A stretch of DNA of 64,000 bases from Chryseobacterium mucoviscidosis (GTDB lineage: Bacteria > Bacteroidota > Bacteroidia > Flavobacteriales > Weeksellaceae). Shown piece after piece: positions 7,221 to 16,500 of the stretch. The stretch covers positions 1 through 64,000 of the forward strand of contig NZ_MVAG01000103.1 of NCBI RefSeq assembly GCF_002177115.1, given 5' to 3'. Both the position numbers and the translations under genes were made by a program. Under the pieces are notes generated by a model. It did not search any database. It had not been told where the DNA came from and saw only the letters and a program-made list of their open reading frames with translations. Position 1 is the first letter of the stretch, and the number at the start of each line of letters is the position of its first letter.

Positions 7221-7679
7221 ATGAATTTTGATGAAACGGATAAAAAACTGCTCCTTTTTCTGCAGGAAGATTCCAAACAAACCACCAAAGAACTGTCTCA
7301 TAAGTTAGGTTTGTCCGTTACGGCTGTTTATGAACGCATCCGGAAACTCGAAAATACGGGAGTGATTTCAAAATATGTTGCGATTCTGGACAGGCATAAA
7401 ATCCAACGAAATTTCATTGTGCTTTGTCACATCAAACTCGCTCAGCACAAAAAAGAATACGTCCTTCAGTTCGAAAAAGAAGTGATGAATTTAGAAGAAG
7501 TAACCGAATGTTTTCACGTAAGCGGAGACTACGATTATATCTTAAAAATCGGCGTAAAAGATATGGAAGACTACCGCAATTTTATGCTCACAAAACTTAC
7601 CACATTGCAGCATATTGCAAGTACACACAGCTCTTTCATGATCTCTGAGGTAAAAAATACAACGGCAATTGTTTTGTAG
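7221..7679 (+). CDS. Lrp/AsnC family transcriptional regulator
   Basis: A 152-residue regulator with an N-terminal winged helix-turn-helix (about residues 4-60; TTKELSHKLGLSVTAVYERI is the recognition region) and a C-terminal RAM/AsnC effector domain (about 65-145) containing the GDYDYILKI strand. Such proteins bind DNA as dimers to octamers and sense amino acids. It is divergent from a Cys/Met-type PLP enzyme, with an inverted repeat between them, so it most likely controls that enzyme in response to methionine, cysteine or a related amino acid. Length is normal for the family. Confidence 0.92.
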   Translation: MNFDETDKKLLLFLQEDSKQTTKELSHKLGLSVTAVYERIRKLENTGVISKYVAILDRHKIQRNFIVLCHIKLAQHKKEYVLQFEKEVMNLEEVTECFHVSGDYDYILKIGVKDMEDYRNFMLTKLTTLQHIASTHSSFMISEVKNTTAIVL

Positions 7680-7681
7680 AG

Positions 7682-7827
7682 GAAAAAGTTTTTTTCAGGA
7701 GCTTTTTCCCGCTTTCCGCAGTCGCTATTTTCAGGGATTTGGGGTTGCGGCGGCTTAGCCGCCGCAACCCCAAATCCCTGAAAATGAGCTCAGACAAAGC
7801 TGCAATCGGGGCTAAACTGCGGTCTTA
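7682..7827. repeat. GC-rich hairpin element with a perfect 28-bp stem
   Basis: The gap after the regulator holds a perfect inverted repeat: 7727-7754 pairs with 7758-7785 over a TTA loop. It is much richer in GC than its surroundings and has no T-tract, so it is not a standard terminator. The flanks read GGAGCTTTTTCCCGCTTTCC on the left and GCAATCGGGGCTAAACTGCG on the right, phrases I associate with a repeat common in Flavobacteriia genomes (from memory). Probably a dispersed mobile or REP-like element. Confidence 0.7.
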
Positions 7828-7848
7828 ATTTCAATTGAAGACAATTAA

Positions 7849-8880
7849 TTAAACCAGAACCCCATTCTTAGAAGCAATAGGATCAGGCAAATCCGTTTCT
7901 CCCGTCATTTGCAGAAGATCAATCTCAATCGTCCGGCAGATCGAAAGCATTGGAATATCAAACATCAGACCTTCAAAAGGATTTTCAGAATAATCTCCAA
8001 CCAGCTCCATAATAATATAAATCCAGCCAATCGTAATACAGAACGGAATTGAGACCCATATTCCCCAGTCTCCCAATTTGGCAAATTCACTCACCAAACC
8101 TAACGGAAGAAGCATAATGAAAATGATATTAAAAATAAAAGCAGTACTTGCAAACTGTCTTGGCAAAGGAAACTTTTTTATTCTTTCCGCCTGTCCCTGC
8201 AATGTATAGAATTCATTGAGACAATCCTGCAATTGCTTTTGATTAAAATCAGAAATCGCACTCATATTTTTAAGCTCATTAACATCTTTCGACTGCTGAG
8301 CGATAAGGTAAGTCGCAAAATTTTTATACTGAGACTGCAATTCAGTTTCCTCTTCAGATAAATATTTATTCAGGAAAATTGGCGTTCTTCCGTAATCCGG
8401 AAAACCTGCTTTTATCAGTCGGTTACGCTTATGGTCTACATTTTTAAGCTGGTCTTCTTCCACTTTAATATGTTCCCATTCGGTAGGAATCAGGAGTTGT
8501 TCCCTTAACTGATACAGCCATGCAATATGACGGAAAACAATTTTTTTTCTGCGGTCTTCCAGATCAGATTTCCCCGCTTCTTCATTGGAAGTATGAAAAG
8601 CATATACCATCGATCCGAGCATTCTGCTGGAATTTACGATTCCGCCCCAAATTTTTCTTGCTTCCCATAATCTGTCGTAAGCCTGATTATTTTTAAAACC
8701 AACTAAAAACGCTTCCGCAGTACCAATCAATGCTACCGGAACCCAGGGAATAATCATCCAATCCCAATGAAAAAAATGAAAAAGCACAGCAATTAAAGTA
8801 CACCAGATTGAAATCAGAATCACATGAAATCCTGATAAATTGAGAACCTGCCTGTAATTGACGTATTTTGTTGTAATCAT
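7849..8880 (-). CDS. Bestrophin family (UPF0187) anion channel-like protein
   Basis: A 343-residue membrane protein of the bacterial bestrophin family, which forms pentameric ion channels in the inner membrane. Visible are N-terminal hydrophobic segments (about residues 12-38 and 42-60), the family-typical segment GFKNNQAYDRLWEARKIWG (about 61-80), a charged helical middle region, and C-terminal hydrophobic segments near 235-290, followed by the NPFEG motif around residue 300. The start at 8880 gives the expected N-terminus. No partner genes adjoin it. Bacterial homologues can be cation- rather than chloride-selective, so ion selectivity is left open. Confidence 0.88.
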   Translation of the reverse strand: MITTKYVNYRQVLNLSGFHVILISIWCTLIAVLFHFFHWDWMIIPWVPVALIGTAEAFLVGFKNNQAYDRLWEARKIWGGIVNSSRMLGSMVYAFHTSNEEAGKSDLEDRRKKIVFRHIAWLYQLREQLLIPTEWEHIKVEEDQLKNVDHKRNRLIKAGFPDYGRTPIFLNKYLSEEETELQSQYKNFATYLIAQQSKDVNELKNMSAISDFNQKQLQDCLNEFYTLQGQAERIKKFPLPRQFASTAFIFNIIFIMLLPLGLVSEFAKLGDWGIWVSIPFCITIGWIYIIMELVGDYSENPFEGLMFDIPMLSICRTIEIDLLQMTGETDLPDPIASKNGVLV

Positions 8881-8997
8881 ATTTGTGCAATTTAATTTCG
8901 AATCAGCAAAAGACTAAGCAAAACAGATACCATATTTTTGAAACAGAATTTCAAAAACCTTTTGCTAACAATACATAAATATAAGAAATTAAGGCGC

Positions 8998-9023
8998 AAA
9001 AAAACCTCTAAAAAATTTAGAGG
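8998..9023 (-). terminator. Intrinsic terminator of the E1 dehydrogenase gene
   Basis: CCTCTAAA and TTTAGAGG form an 8-bp stem with an AAA loop. Seven A residues on the plus strand (8998-9004) give a U-tract to the minus-strand transcript ending at 9048. Confidence 0.8.
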
Positions 9024-9047
9024 CTTACATTTTTATTTTAAACTGAA

Positions 9048-11120
9048 TTAATATTTCAGCATTTCTTCAATTTTATTGGAAAGCTTTTCCGCATTCGGAA
9101 GCATTTCCTTTTCAAGTACCAAGTTAATAGGAACGGCAGGAACATCGAGAGAACCCATCGTTTCTACCGGTGCATCAAGATACTTAAAACAGTTTTTCGA
9201 AATTCTGTGTGCGAAAGCTTCCGCAAAAGAATTATTCAACTGCTCCTCTGTTAAAACGATACATTTTCCGTGCGCTTTTACTCTCTCAAAAACCAGTTCT
9301 TCATCCAGAGGAATTAAAGTTCTTAAATCAATCACCTCAACTCTTCCGTTGAAATTTTTCGCTGCTTCTTTTGCCCAGTAAACGCCCATTCCGTAAGTAA
9401 CGATCAATAAAGTTCTTCCTTTTTCGGTTTCCTCTTTATCCGCTTCAATAATTACTTTTCCTTTTCCGAAAGGTAAAATATAATCTTCCGCAGGTTCTAT
9501 GGTTTTTGCATCCTCCGTTCCCGGAACCTTGCTCCAGTACAACCCTTTATGTTCAAGCATTACCACCGGATTCGGATCGTAATAGGCAGCTTTTAATAAA
9601 CCTTTGAAGTCTGCCGCGTTGCTCGGATAAGCAATTTTAATCCCTTTGATATTCGCTAAAATACTTTCAACACTTCCGCTGTGATAAGGACCGCCACCTC
9701 CGTAAGCTCCGATCGGAACACGGATGATATTGCTTACAGGGAATTTCCCCTGACTTAAATAACTCGATTTTGAAATCTCTGTAATTAACTGATTGATTCC
9801 CGGATAAATATAATCCGCAAACTGCACTTCAACAATCGGTTTTAATCCTACTGCACTCATTCCCGCTGTAGAACCGATAATATAAGCTTCCTGAATCGCG
9901 GTATTGAAAACCCTTTTGCTTCCGAATTTTTTTCCTAACGTTACCGTCTCACGGAAAACCCCGCCAATTCTTTCCCCAACATCCTGTCCGTATAACAAAG
10001 CTTCCGGATGTTTCCACATCAATTCCTGAATGGCATGAATCGCAGCATCTACCATTACAATTTTTTCTCCGCCTTCAGGTTCTCTGGTTCCAACTTCTTC
10101 CGTAATCGGAGTTGGCGCGAAAACATGATTCATTACACTTTCAGGCTTCGGATCTTCTGCATTTTTAGCCTTTTCAAAAGCTTCTTCAGCTTCAAGACGG
10201 GCCTTTTTCGTAATCTGTTTTAATAATTCTTCATCAACTCCGGATTCAATCAAATGATTTCTTAGAATATTTCCCGGATCCTTTGCTCTGTGTTTGGTTA
10301 AATCTTCCTCGTCTCTGTAAAACTCTCTTCGTACTCCGGATGTGTGGTGACCAATTAAAACTGTTTTTGCGCAAACCACTAAAGGTTTTCTTTCAGTTCT
10401 TACAAAATCCACCGCTTTTTTCATTACTTCAAAGCTTTCCACGAAATCAGTTCCGTCCACTCTCATTCTGCTTAAACCTGTAAAACCGGCTACAAAATCA
10501 TAGGCATCACACGTCCTTGCTTCCTCCTTGGTTACGGAAATTCCCCACTCATTATCCTGAACAAGGAAAATAATCGGTAGCTGATGTAAAGCAGCAAACT
10601 GTAAAGCCTCACTTACTTCACCTTCCGTTACAGAATTATCTCCCAGACTGCAAACCACCACCGGATTGTTTTCAAAATCCTGCAATTCAAAATCCTGAAT
10701 ATATTTAATTCCCTGCGCAACTCCCGTTGTAGGAATGGTCTGCATTCCTGTCGCAGAACTCTGGTGAATAATTTTAGGTTTATTTTCGTCCCTGCTGGAA
10801 GGGTGAGAGTAGTAAGATCTACCTCCGGAAAAAGGATCGTCGGCCTTTGCTAGTAACTGAAGCATCAACTGATAAGGTTCAAAACCAATCCCGAGAAGTA
10901 TACTTTCGTCCCGGTAATAAGGAGAAACCCAGTCTTCTTTTTTTAACTGATAAGCTGTTGCCAATTGAATGGCTTCATGACCTCTTGATGTACTATGAAC
11001 ATATTTACAGACATTTCTGTTTTCTTCATAAATATCCGCCATTGCTTTGGCAAGCATCATATGGTTATAAGCCTTGAGTAATATATCTTGAGAAACCTTT
11101 TCGTGAAGTGTATTTTCCAT
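9048..11120 (-). CDS. 2-oxoacid dehydrogenase E1, fused alpha and beta subunits
   Basis: A 690-residue thiamine-diphosphate enzyme combining the E1-alpha and E1-beta chains of a 2-oxoacid dehydrogenase complex (branched-chain or pyruvate type). The alpha half carries the TPP/Mg motif starting GDNSVTEGE (about residue 160) and ending QDNEWG (about 188-193). The beta half begins around residue 350 (EKIVMVDAAIHAIQEL) with the GQDVG loop and ends in the transketolase C-terminal domain. This fusion is usual in Bacteroidota. The start at 11120 is chosen over an in-frame ATG at 11147 because a -7 box (TATCTTTG) lies between them, six bases before the ATG. No E2 or E3 gene is adjacent. Substrate unresolved. 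Confidence 0.88.
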   Translation of the reverse strand: MENTLHEKVSQDILLKAYNHMMLAKAMADIYEENRNVCKYVHSTSRGHEAIQLATAYQLKKEDWVSPYYRDESILLGIGFEPYQLMLQLLAKADDPFSGGRSYYSHPSSRDENKPKIIHQSSATGMQTIPTTGVAQGIKYIQDFELQDFENNPVVVCSLGDNSVTEGEVSEALQFAALHQLPIIFLVQDNEWGISVTKEEARTCDAYDFVAGFTGLSRMRVDGTDFVESFEVMKKAVDFVRTERKPLVVCAKTVLIGHHTSGVRREFYRDEEDLTKHRAKDPGNILRNHLIESGVDEELLKQITKKARLEAEEAFEKAKNAEDPKPESVMNHVFAPTPITEEVGTREPEGGEKIVMVDAAIHAIQELMWKHPEALLYGQDVGERIGGVFRETVTLGKKFGSKRVFNTAIQEAYIIGSTAGMSAVGLKPIVEVQFADYIYPGINQLITEISKSSYLSQGKFPVSNIIRVPIGAYGGGGPYHSGSVESILANIKGIKIAYPSNAADFKGLLKAAYYDPNPVVMLEHKGLYWSKVPGTEDAKTIEPAEDYILPFGKGKVIIEADKEETEKGRTLLIVTYGMGVYWAKEAAKNFNGRVEVIDLRTLIPLDEELVFERVKAHGKCIVLTEEQLNNSFAEAFAHRISKNCFKYLDAPVETMGSLDVPAVPINLVLEKEMLPNAEKLSNKIEEMLKY

Positions 11121-11126
11121 AGAAAG

Positions 11127-11134
11127 CAAAGATA
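11127..11134 (-). promoter_or_regulatory. -7 box of the E1 dehydrogenase gene
   Basis: TATCTTTG on the minus strand, a full match to TAnnTTTG, with only six bases to the ATG at 11120. The mRNA would have almost no leader. Confidence 0.6.
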
Positions 11135-11139
11135 AACAA

Positions 11140-11171
11140 AAAAACAAAACACTAACAAGCGTTAGTGTTTT
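11140..11171 (-). terminator. Intrinsic terminator of the S8 protease gene
   Basis: AAAACACTAAC and GTTAGTGTTTT form an 11-bp stem with a four-base AAGC loop. The minus-strand transcript then runs into a T-rich tract. It separates the protease gene from the E1 promoter just below it. Confidence 0.8.
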
Positions 11172-11203
11172 GAAGATTTTTTATTATTGAAATAACATCG
11201 TGG

Positions 11204-13309
11204 TTATTCTTTAATTACTTTTTTAGAAACAGTATCCTTGTCTGTTTTAACCTCAATGATATATATTCCTTTGATGTAAGAAGTCAGATCAATGCTTTCT
11301 TCCTCATTTTTAATGGTTCCACTCTTAAGTTTTTTCCCGGAAAGATCGTATACATTATATGTTGATCTCTTAGGAGACTTTATTACTTTTACATAATCTT
11401 TTGTAAGAGTCGGAGCTATTATTATTCCATTATCTTTTATAATATCGCTTGTTGATAATGAGGACTGTGTTTGTCCTGTTACCATGATGGAATAGTTCTG
11501 TGGAGCCGCAACTCCCGAATCATTAACTAGTGTTCCTTTATTTGTAATCTCAATTTTGTAGCTTCTGCCAGAAATAGGATTGTCTATTACAACCTGCTCA
11601 ACATTATCAACAGTATTATCTGCTTTTGTTGCAGGGGTCAAAGGACTGTTAGCATCAAGTTTCCACGGATAATACACCGTATTGGTAGTAAGATCTATAA
11701 TTCTCAGATCAAGATCGTTAATCAGTTTAGATGTTCTGTTATTGAAAACATCAGATACAAATTGGTAATTAGGAGTATATTTAGGGTCGATCCAGCTGAT
11801 GGTAACCTTTAAGGGTTCGCTTCCGGTTGCAGTAAGTGTTTTACTATTTTTAACTCCGCTGTTCAGCGTTTCATCTGCAAAGAAAACAGTATTGTTAGAT
11901 TTGCCTACCAATAATTCCGCTCCTTTTTTAGCATTAATAAAGCCCCATCCGAACCATGGATCAGGTCCGATATTTCCGGCCTCAGATGCAGAATGAATGG
12001 TAAGTACTTTTGCTGAAGCCGCGTTTAGTAAAGCGTTATTGAATAATTGTTTATATATCTGAGTCCATAGTCCGATAATTCCCGTTACAATAGGGGCGGA
12101 AAATGATGTGCCGCTTCCTGCTGCCCATGTGTTACTACCGGTTGCGGATGTGGCTGCATATAAAACATCTGTTCCAACTGTGGAGATATCCGGTTTTATT
12201 CCGCCGTCATCTCTTGGACCAGCACTGCTATAGTCGGAATGTACAACATCAGTTGCGCTTGTGTATCGGAAATTATTGGTACTAATTATATCTGTAGCAC
12301 CTACTACAATAATATTTTTTGCCAAAGATCCTGTTCCTATGCAATCATATCCTTGAGAACAATTGTTAGGCGGGATTGTATCACTGGAACTGAATGCTAA
12401 TGGACCGCTTGAGGAGGAATAATATTTTGGAATGGCTGAGGAAGCACTACCTGGTCCCATATTAAAATAGTTCCCCGAGGATTTTACAATTATAAGAGAA
12501 GGGTTATTGTTTACCAGCATATCATAATTATAATCATTGGTATTATAAGTACCCTGAAGATCATAGAATGTATTTCCTGCTTTAGAACCATTGTAAACAT
12601 AAGAACTGATATTGCCATTATTATCGTAATTTTCTGTCCATCCTGAATTTACCCCATATGAGTGGTTAGAAATGTTAGGTTGAGAAACCAATATTTTTTG
12701 AAAAACATTGCTTGTTGAAGTATCACCGGGTAAAGTGGTTGTACTAAACATATAGCTATCCATTGTTGAATTTACAGCAACTCCCTTAGTATTCCCTACA
12801 GCAACACCTCCGCTGGACAAATTAACACTTTTCCCGCCGATGAAACTTCCTACGCCTGTAGAATGGTCAGAATAGCTTTGTGTGCTGGCCTCTTTATTGG
12901 TAATTCTTCCTGTTGCATTATTGAAAGCTGTATGAGATTCGTATATTCTTCCGCCGTCAAATACTGTATACTTTATATTTTCTCCGTTAAAAGCACCAGT
13001 AAGGCCAGCAACTCCTCCAGACAAATTCAACTGGTCGGAATTGGAATTCATTAATTGTCTTGTATCCTGTTCCTGCAAAAAAAAAGGAATATCAAAGTTA
13101 AATCCTCCAAGATGGGATTTTAAAGAATCAATTTTTTCCTTCGTTTTTGCGTCAGGATTTTTCCCATATACCCTTTCAGCATAGGCATCGAACTTTTTTT
13201 CGTTCTCAACTTTTTGCTGTTCAAATTCTCTTTTTAAATTGTCATTGTTTTTTTGCGCATACGTTGAAAGATAAAGCAACGTACTAATCAAGATTAGATT
13301 TCTCTTCAT
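11204..13309 (-). CDS. Secreted S8 (subtilisin-like) serine protease with T9SS type A tail
   Basis: A 701-residue protease predicted to be exported by Sec and then by the type IX system. Residues 1-18 are a signal peptide. The subtilase catalytic residues are Asp118 (VFDGG), His149 (SDHSTGVGS) and Ser402 (GTSFSAP), with the oxyanion Asn280 (SSGN). A beta-rich domain (about 460-620) follows, as in other secreted subtilases. The last 80 residues or so form a type A sorting domain (VYDLSGKKL, then GIYIIEV and a Lys-rich end). All catalytic residues are present, so it should be active. The gene stands alone between a promoter at 13347-13340 and a terminator at 11140-11171. Confidence 0.92.
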   Translation of the reverse strand: MKRNLILISTLLYLSTYAQKNNDNLKREFEQQKVENEKKFDAYAERVYGKNPDAKTKEKIDSLKSHLGGFNFDIPFFLQEQDTRQLMNSNSDQLNLSGGVAGLTGAFNGENIKYTVFDGGRIYESHTAFNNATGRITNKEASTQSYSDHSTGVGSFIGGKSVNLSSGGVAVGNTKGVAVNSTMDSYMFSTTTLPGDTSTSNVFQKILVSQPNISNHSYGVNSGWTENYDNNGNISSYVYNGSKAGNTFYDLQGTYNTNDYNYDMLVNNNPSLIIVKSSGNYFNMGPGSASSAIPKYYSSSSGPLAFSSSDTIPPNNCSQGYDCIGTGSLAKNIIVVGATDIISTNNFRYTSATDVVHSDYSSAGPRDDGGIKPDISTVGTDVLYAATSATGSNTWAAGSGTSFSAPIVTGIIGLWTQIYKQLFNNALLNAASAKVLTIHSASEAGNIGPDPWFGWGFINAKKGAELLVGKSNNTVFFADETLNSGVKNSKTLTATGSEPLKVTISWIDPKYTPNYQFVSDVFNNRTSKLINDLDLRIIDLTTNTVYYPWKLDANSPLTPATKADNTVDNVEQVVIDNPISGRSYKIEITNKGTLVNDSGVAAPQNYSIMVTGQTQSSLSTSDIIKDNGIIIAPTLTKDYVKVIKSPKRSTYNVYDLSGKKLKSGTIKNEEESIDLTSYIKGIYIIEVKTDKDTVSKKVIKE

Positions 13310-13339
13310 GCCACTTAATGATTACAAATAATTAGTTGA

Positions 13340-13347
13340 CAAATATA
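13340..13347 (-). promoter_or_regulatory. -7 box of the S8 protease gene
   Basis: TATATTTG on the minus strand, a full match to TAnnTTTG, about 30 bases before the ATG at 13309. Confidence 0.55.
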
Positions 13348-13566
13348 TGTAAAACTCATTAAGTCACATAATTAATTGATAATATTTTGTATGATTATGT
13401 ATAATTTTAATGAATCTTAAAATTATATAATAAATATGTTTTTTTTCTTTTTAAATGTAAATAGCCTGAAAATACAAACTCTCTTAAAATGGCTCTAAAA
13501 CACACACTCCTTCAAAAAAATAAAGTAACTTTACATTCTCTTTTTAATAAAAGCTAGAAAAATTAC

Positions 13567-16500
13567 ATGTATTTAGTTTTTGACACAGAAACCACAGGTT
13601 TACCGAAGAATTTCAACGCTCCGCTTTCAGATTCAGATAACTGGCCAAGAATGGTGCAGATTGCGTGGCAGTTGCATGAAGATGACGGAACATTAATTGA
13701 AAATCAGGATTATATTATAAAACCGGAAGGGTATGATATTCCCTTCAATGCCGCGAGAATTCACGGGATCACTACAAAAATCGCCAATGACGAAGGTCGT
13801 GATCTCGAAGAAATTTTAAATGAATTTTCTAAAGTTTTAGAAAAAGTAAGAGTGGTCTCCGGACACAATGTTGAGTTTGATTATAATATTGTGGGAGCCG
13901 AATTTTACCGTAAAAATATTAAAGACAACCTTCAGGAAAAGCCGAAAGCCGATACGATGATTCTGGGAACAGATTTCTGTCAGTTGGGAGGCGGAAAAGG
14001 AGGAAGATACAAAGCTCCGAAGCTGGAAGAACTTTACGAAAAATTATACGGTCATAAATTTGATGAAGCCCATAACGCAGCAGCCGACGTAAATGCCACG
14101 GCTCAGGTTTTCTTCGAAATGATGAGAATCGGGGTCATTCCTGCGGAAGTTTTAAAAGTTTCCGAAGACCAGCTTGCGTATTTTAAAACGCTGTATCCTG
14201 ATCCGATAAAGCCCTTTAATATTGTTATCAGAAGGCAGGTTGCGGATTTTCACAACAAGAAAAAACAGCAGGATATAGGAAGTATTGAAGAGATCGATCT
14301 CGGAAAATATTTCAACTTTGATAACCACAGTGTTTTCTCTACTTTAACGGCTACCACAAGCATTAACGATTTAATTAAAAAAGCAACTGATGATAATTTC
14401 CCCGCCGTCGGAATGGTGGATCTGGGAAATATGATGGGAGCTTTCAAATTTGTTTCTGCGGTAGAAGGCGCAAACGGCGACCGTGCAAAAAAGCATAAAG
14501 AATACCTCGCTAAAAAACAGGAAGCGGAAGAAAAAGGCGAAGAATTTAATGAGCCGGAACCGGTTTCAGAACCTCTGATTCCTGTGGTGGGATGTGAATT
14601 TTATATTTCAGACCGTTATGAGCAGAAGCAGTTTACCAAAGATGATCCCGACCGAAGAACGCAGGTTGTTTTACTGGCAAAAGATTTTAACGGCTATAAA
14701 AATTTAGCCAAACTATCCAGTATCGGATTTCTTAAAGGATTTTATTTTGGAGTTCCGAGGATCAGCAGGGAATTGATTGCCGAATATAAAGAAGGGGTTA
14801 TTGCCCTAACTTCGGGAATTCACGGGGATATTCCGGATGCCATTTTAAATACGGGTGAACAGAAAGGGGAGGAGCTTTTCAGATGGTGGAAAGATACTTT
14901 CGGAGACGATTTTTATGTCCAGATCCAGAACCATAAACTGCCCGAAGAAGAGCATTTAAATGACGTATTATTGCATTTTGCCGATAAATATAATGTTAAA
15001 ATTTTAGCGCAGAATGAAACGTTCTACACCAATAAAGACGATTCTAATATTCAGGATATTGTAAGCTGCATCAAAGATGGAGAAAAGCTTTCAACACCTG
15101 TAGGAAAAGGTTTTGGAAAAAGAAGAGGACTTGCAACCGGAGAATATTACATGAAAACGGCGGATGAAATCAAGGAAGCGTTTTTAACGTATCCGGATGC
15201 ATTCGAAGCGTATGAAGAATTTTTCGCAAAGTTCAAGCCTTATACTTTAAAAAGAGACGTTCTTCTACCTAAATTCGATATTCCGGAAGAATTTATTCAT
15301 CCCGAAGATGATGTCGATGGCGGAAAACGCGGGGAGATGGCTTATCTTACCTATTTAACGTACGAAGGGGCAAAAAGAAGATATGTAGAAACCGGAATTA
15401 CAGATGAGATAAAAGAACGTCTGGATTTCGAACTGGAAGTTATTGCCAATACAGGATATCCCGGTTACTTCCTGATTGTTCAGGATTTCTGTAACGAAGC
15501 CCGTAAAATGGGCGTTTGGGTAGGTCCCGGTCGTGGTTCTGCGGCAGGTTCTGCAGTAGCGTACTGTATCGGAATTACGAATGTTGACCCCATTAAATAT
15601 GATCTCCTTTTCGAGAGATTCCTGAATCCGGAAAGAGTTTCCATGCCCGATATCGATATCGACTTTGATGATGAAGGACGAGATAAAATCATCAAATGGG
15701 TGGTTGATAAATACGGAAAAACACAGGTTGCCCAGATTATTACCTACTCGGTTTTAGGAGGGAAATCTGCGATTAAAGATGCGGGAAGGGTTTTGGATGT
15801 TCCGATTCCGGACACGAATAATATTGCTAAATTAATTCCTTCCACACCGGGAATGAATATTGCGAAAGCTTTAGCAAAATACGATAAATTAAAACCTGAA
15901 GAACAACAGCTTGTTGACGAAATGCGTTACGTTCTCGACAGTCCGAATGATGCACGTCACGGAGTTTTGGCAAGTGCGAAAAAAATGGAAGGCTGCATCA
16001 GAAATACAGGGATTCACGCTTGTGGGGTTATCATTACGCCGGAAGACGTCAGTAATCTGGTTCCGGTAACCATTGCGGCAAAAGATGCCGATATTCTGGT
16101 TTCGCAGTTTGATAACTCGGTGGCGGAAAGTGCAGGGCTTCTGAAAATGGACTTTTTAGGGCTGAGAACTTTAACCATTATTAAAGATGCTTTAAAACTT
16201 GTAAAAGCAAGGCATGGAGTGGATATCGATCCCGATCTCATTCCGCTTGATGATGCAAAAACCTATCAGTTATTTAAAGAAGGAAGAACGGTCGGAATTT
16301 TCCAGTATGAAAGTCCCGGAATGCAAAAGTACATGAGAGAGCTGAAACCTACGGTTTTTGCCGACCTTATTGCCATGAATGCATTGTACCGTCCCGGTCC
16401 GATAAAATACATCCCGAATTTTATCAACAGGAAACACGGAATTGAAGAAATCGTCTACGATTTACCAGAAACAGAGGAATATTTAAAAGAAACCTACGGA

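Noticed and set aside
8933..8957. Plus-strand TATTTTTG box within a 9-bp dyad (TTTTTGAAA/TTTCAAAAA)
   Set aside because: No plus-strand gene or clear RNA follows; the box is easily produced by AT-rich sequence. A role as an operator for the bestrophin-like gene cannot be supported.
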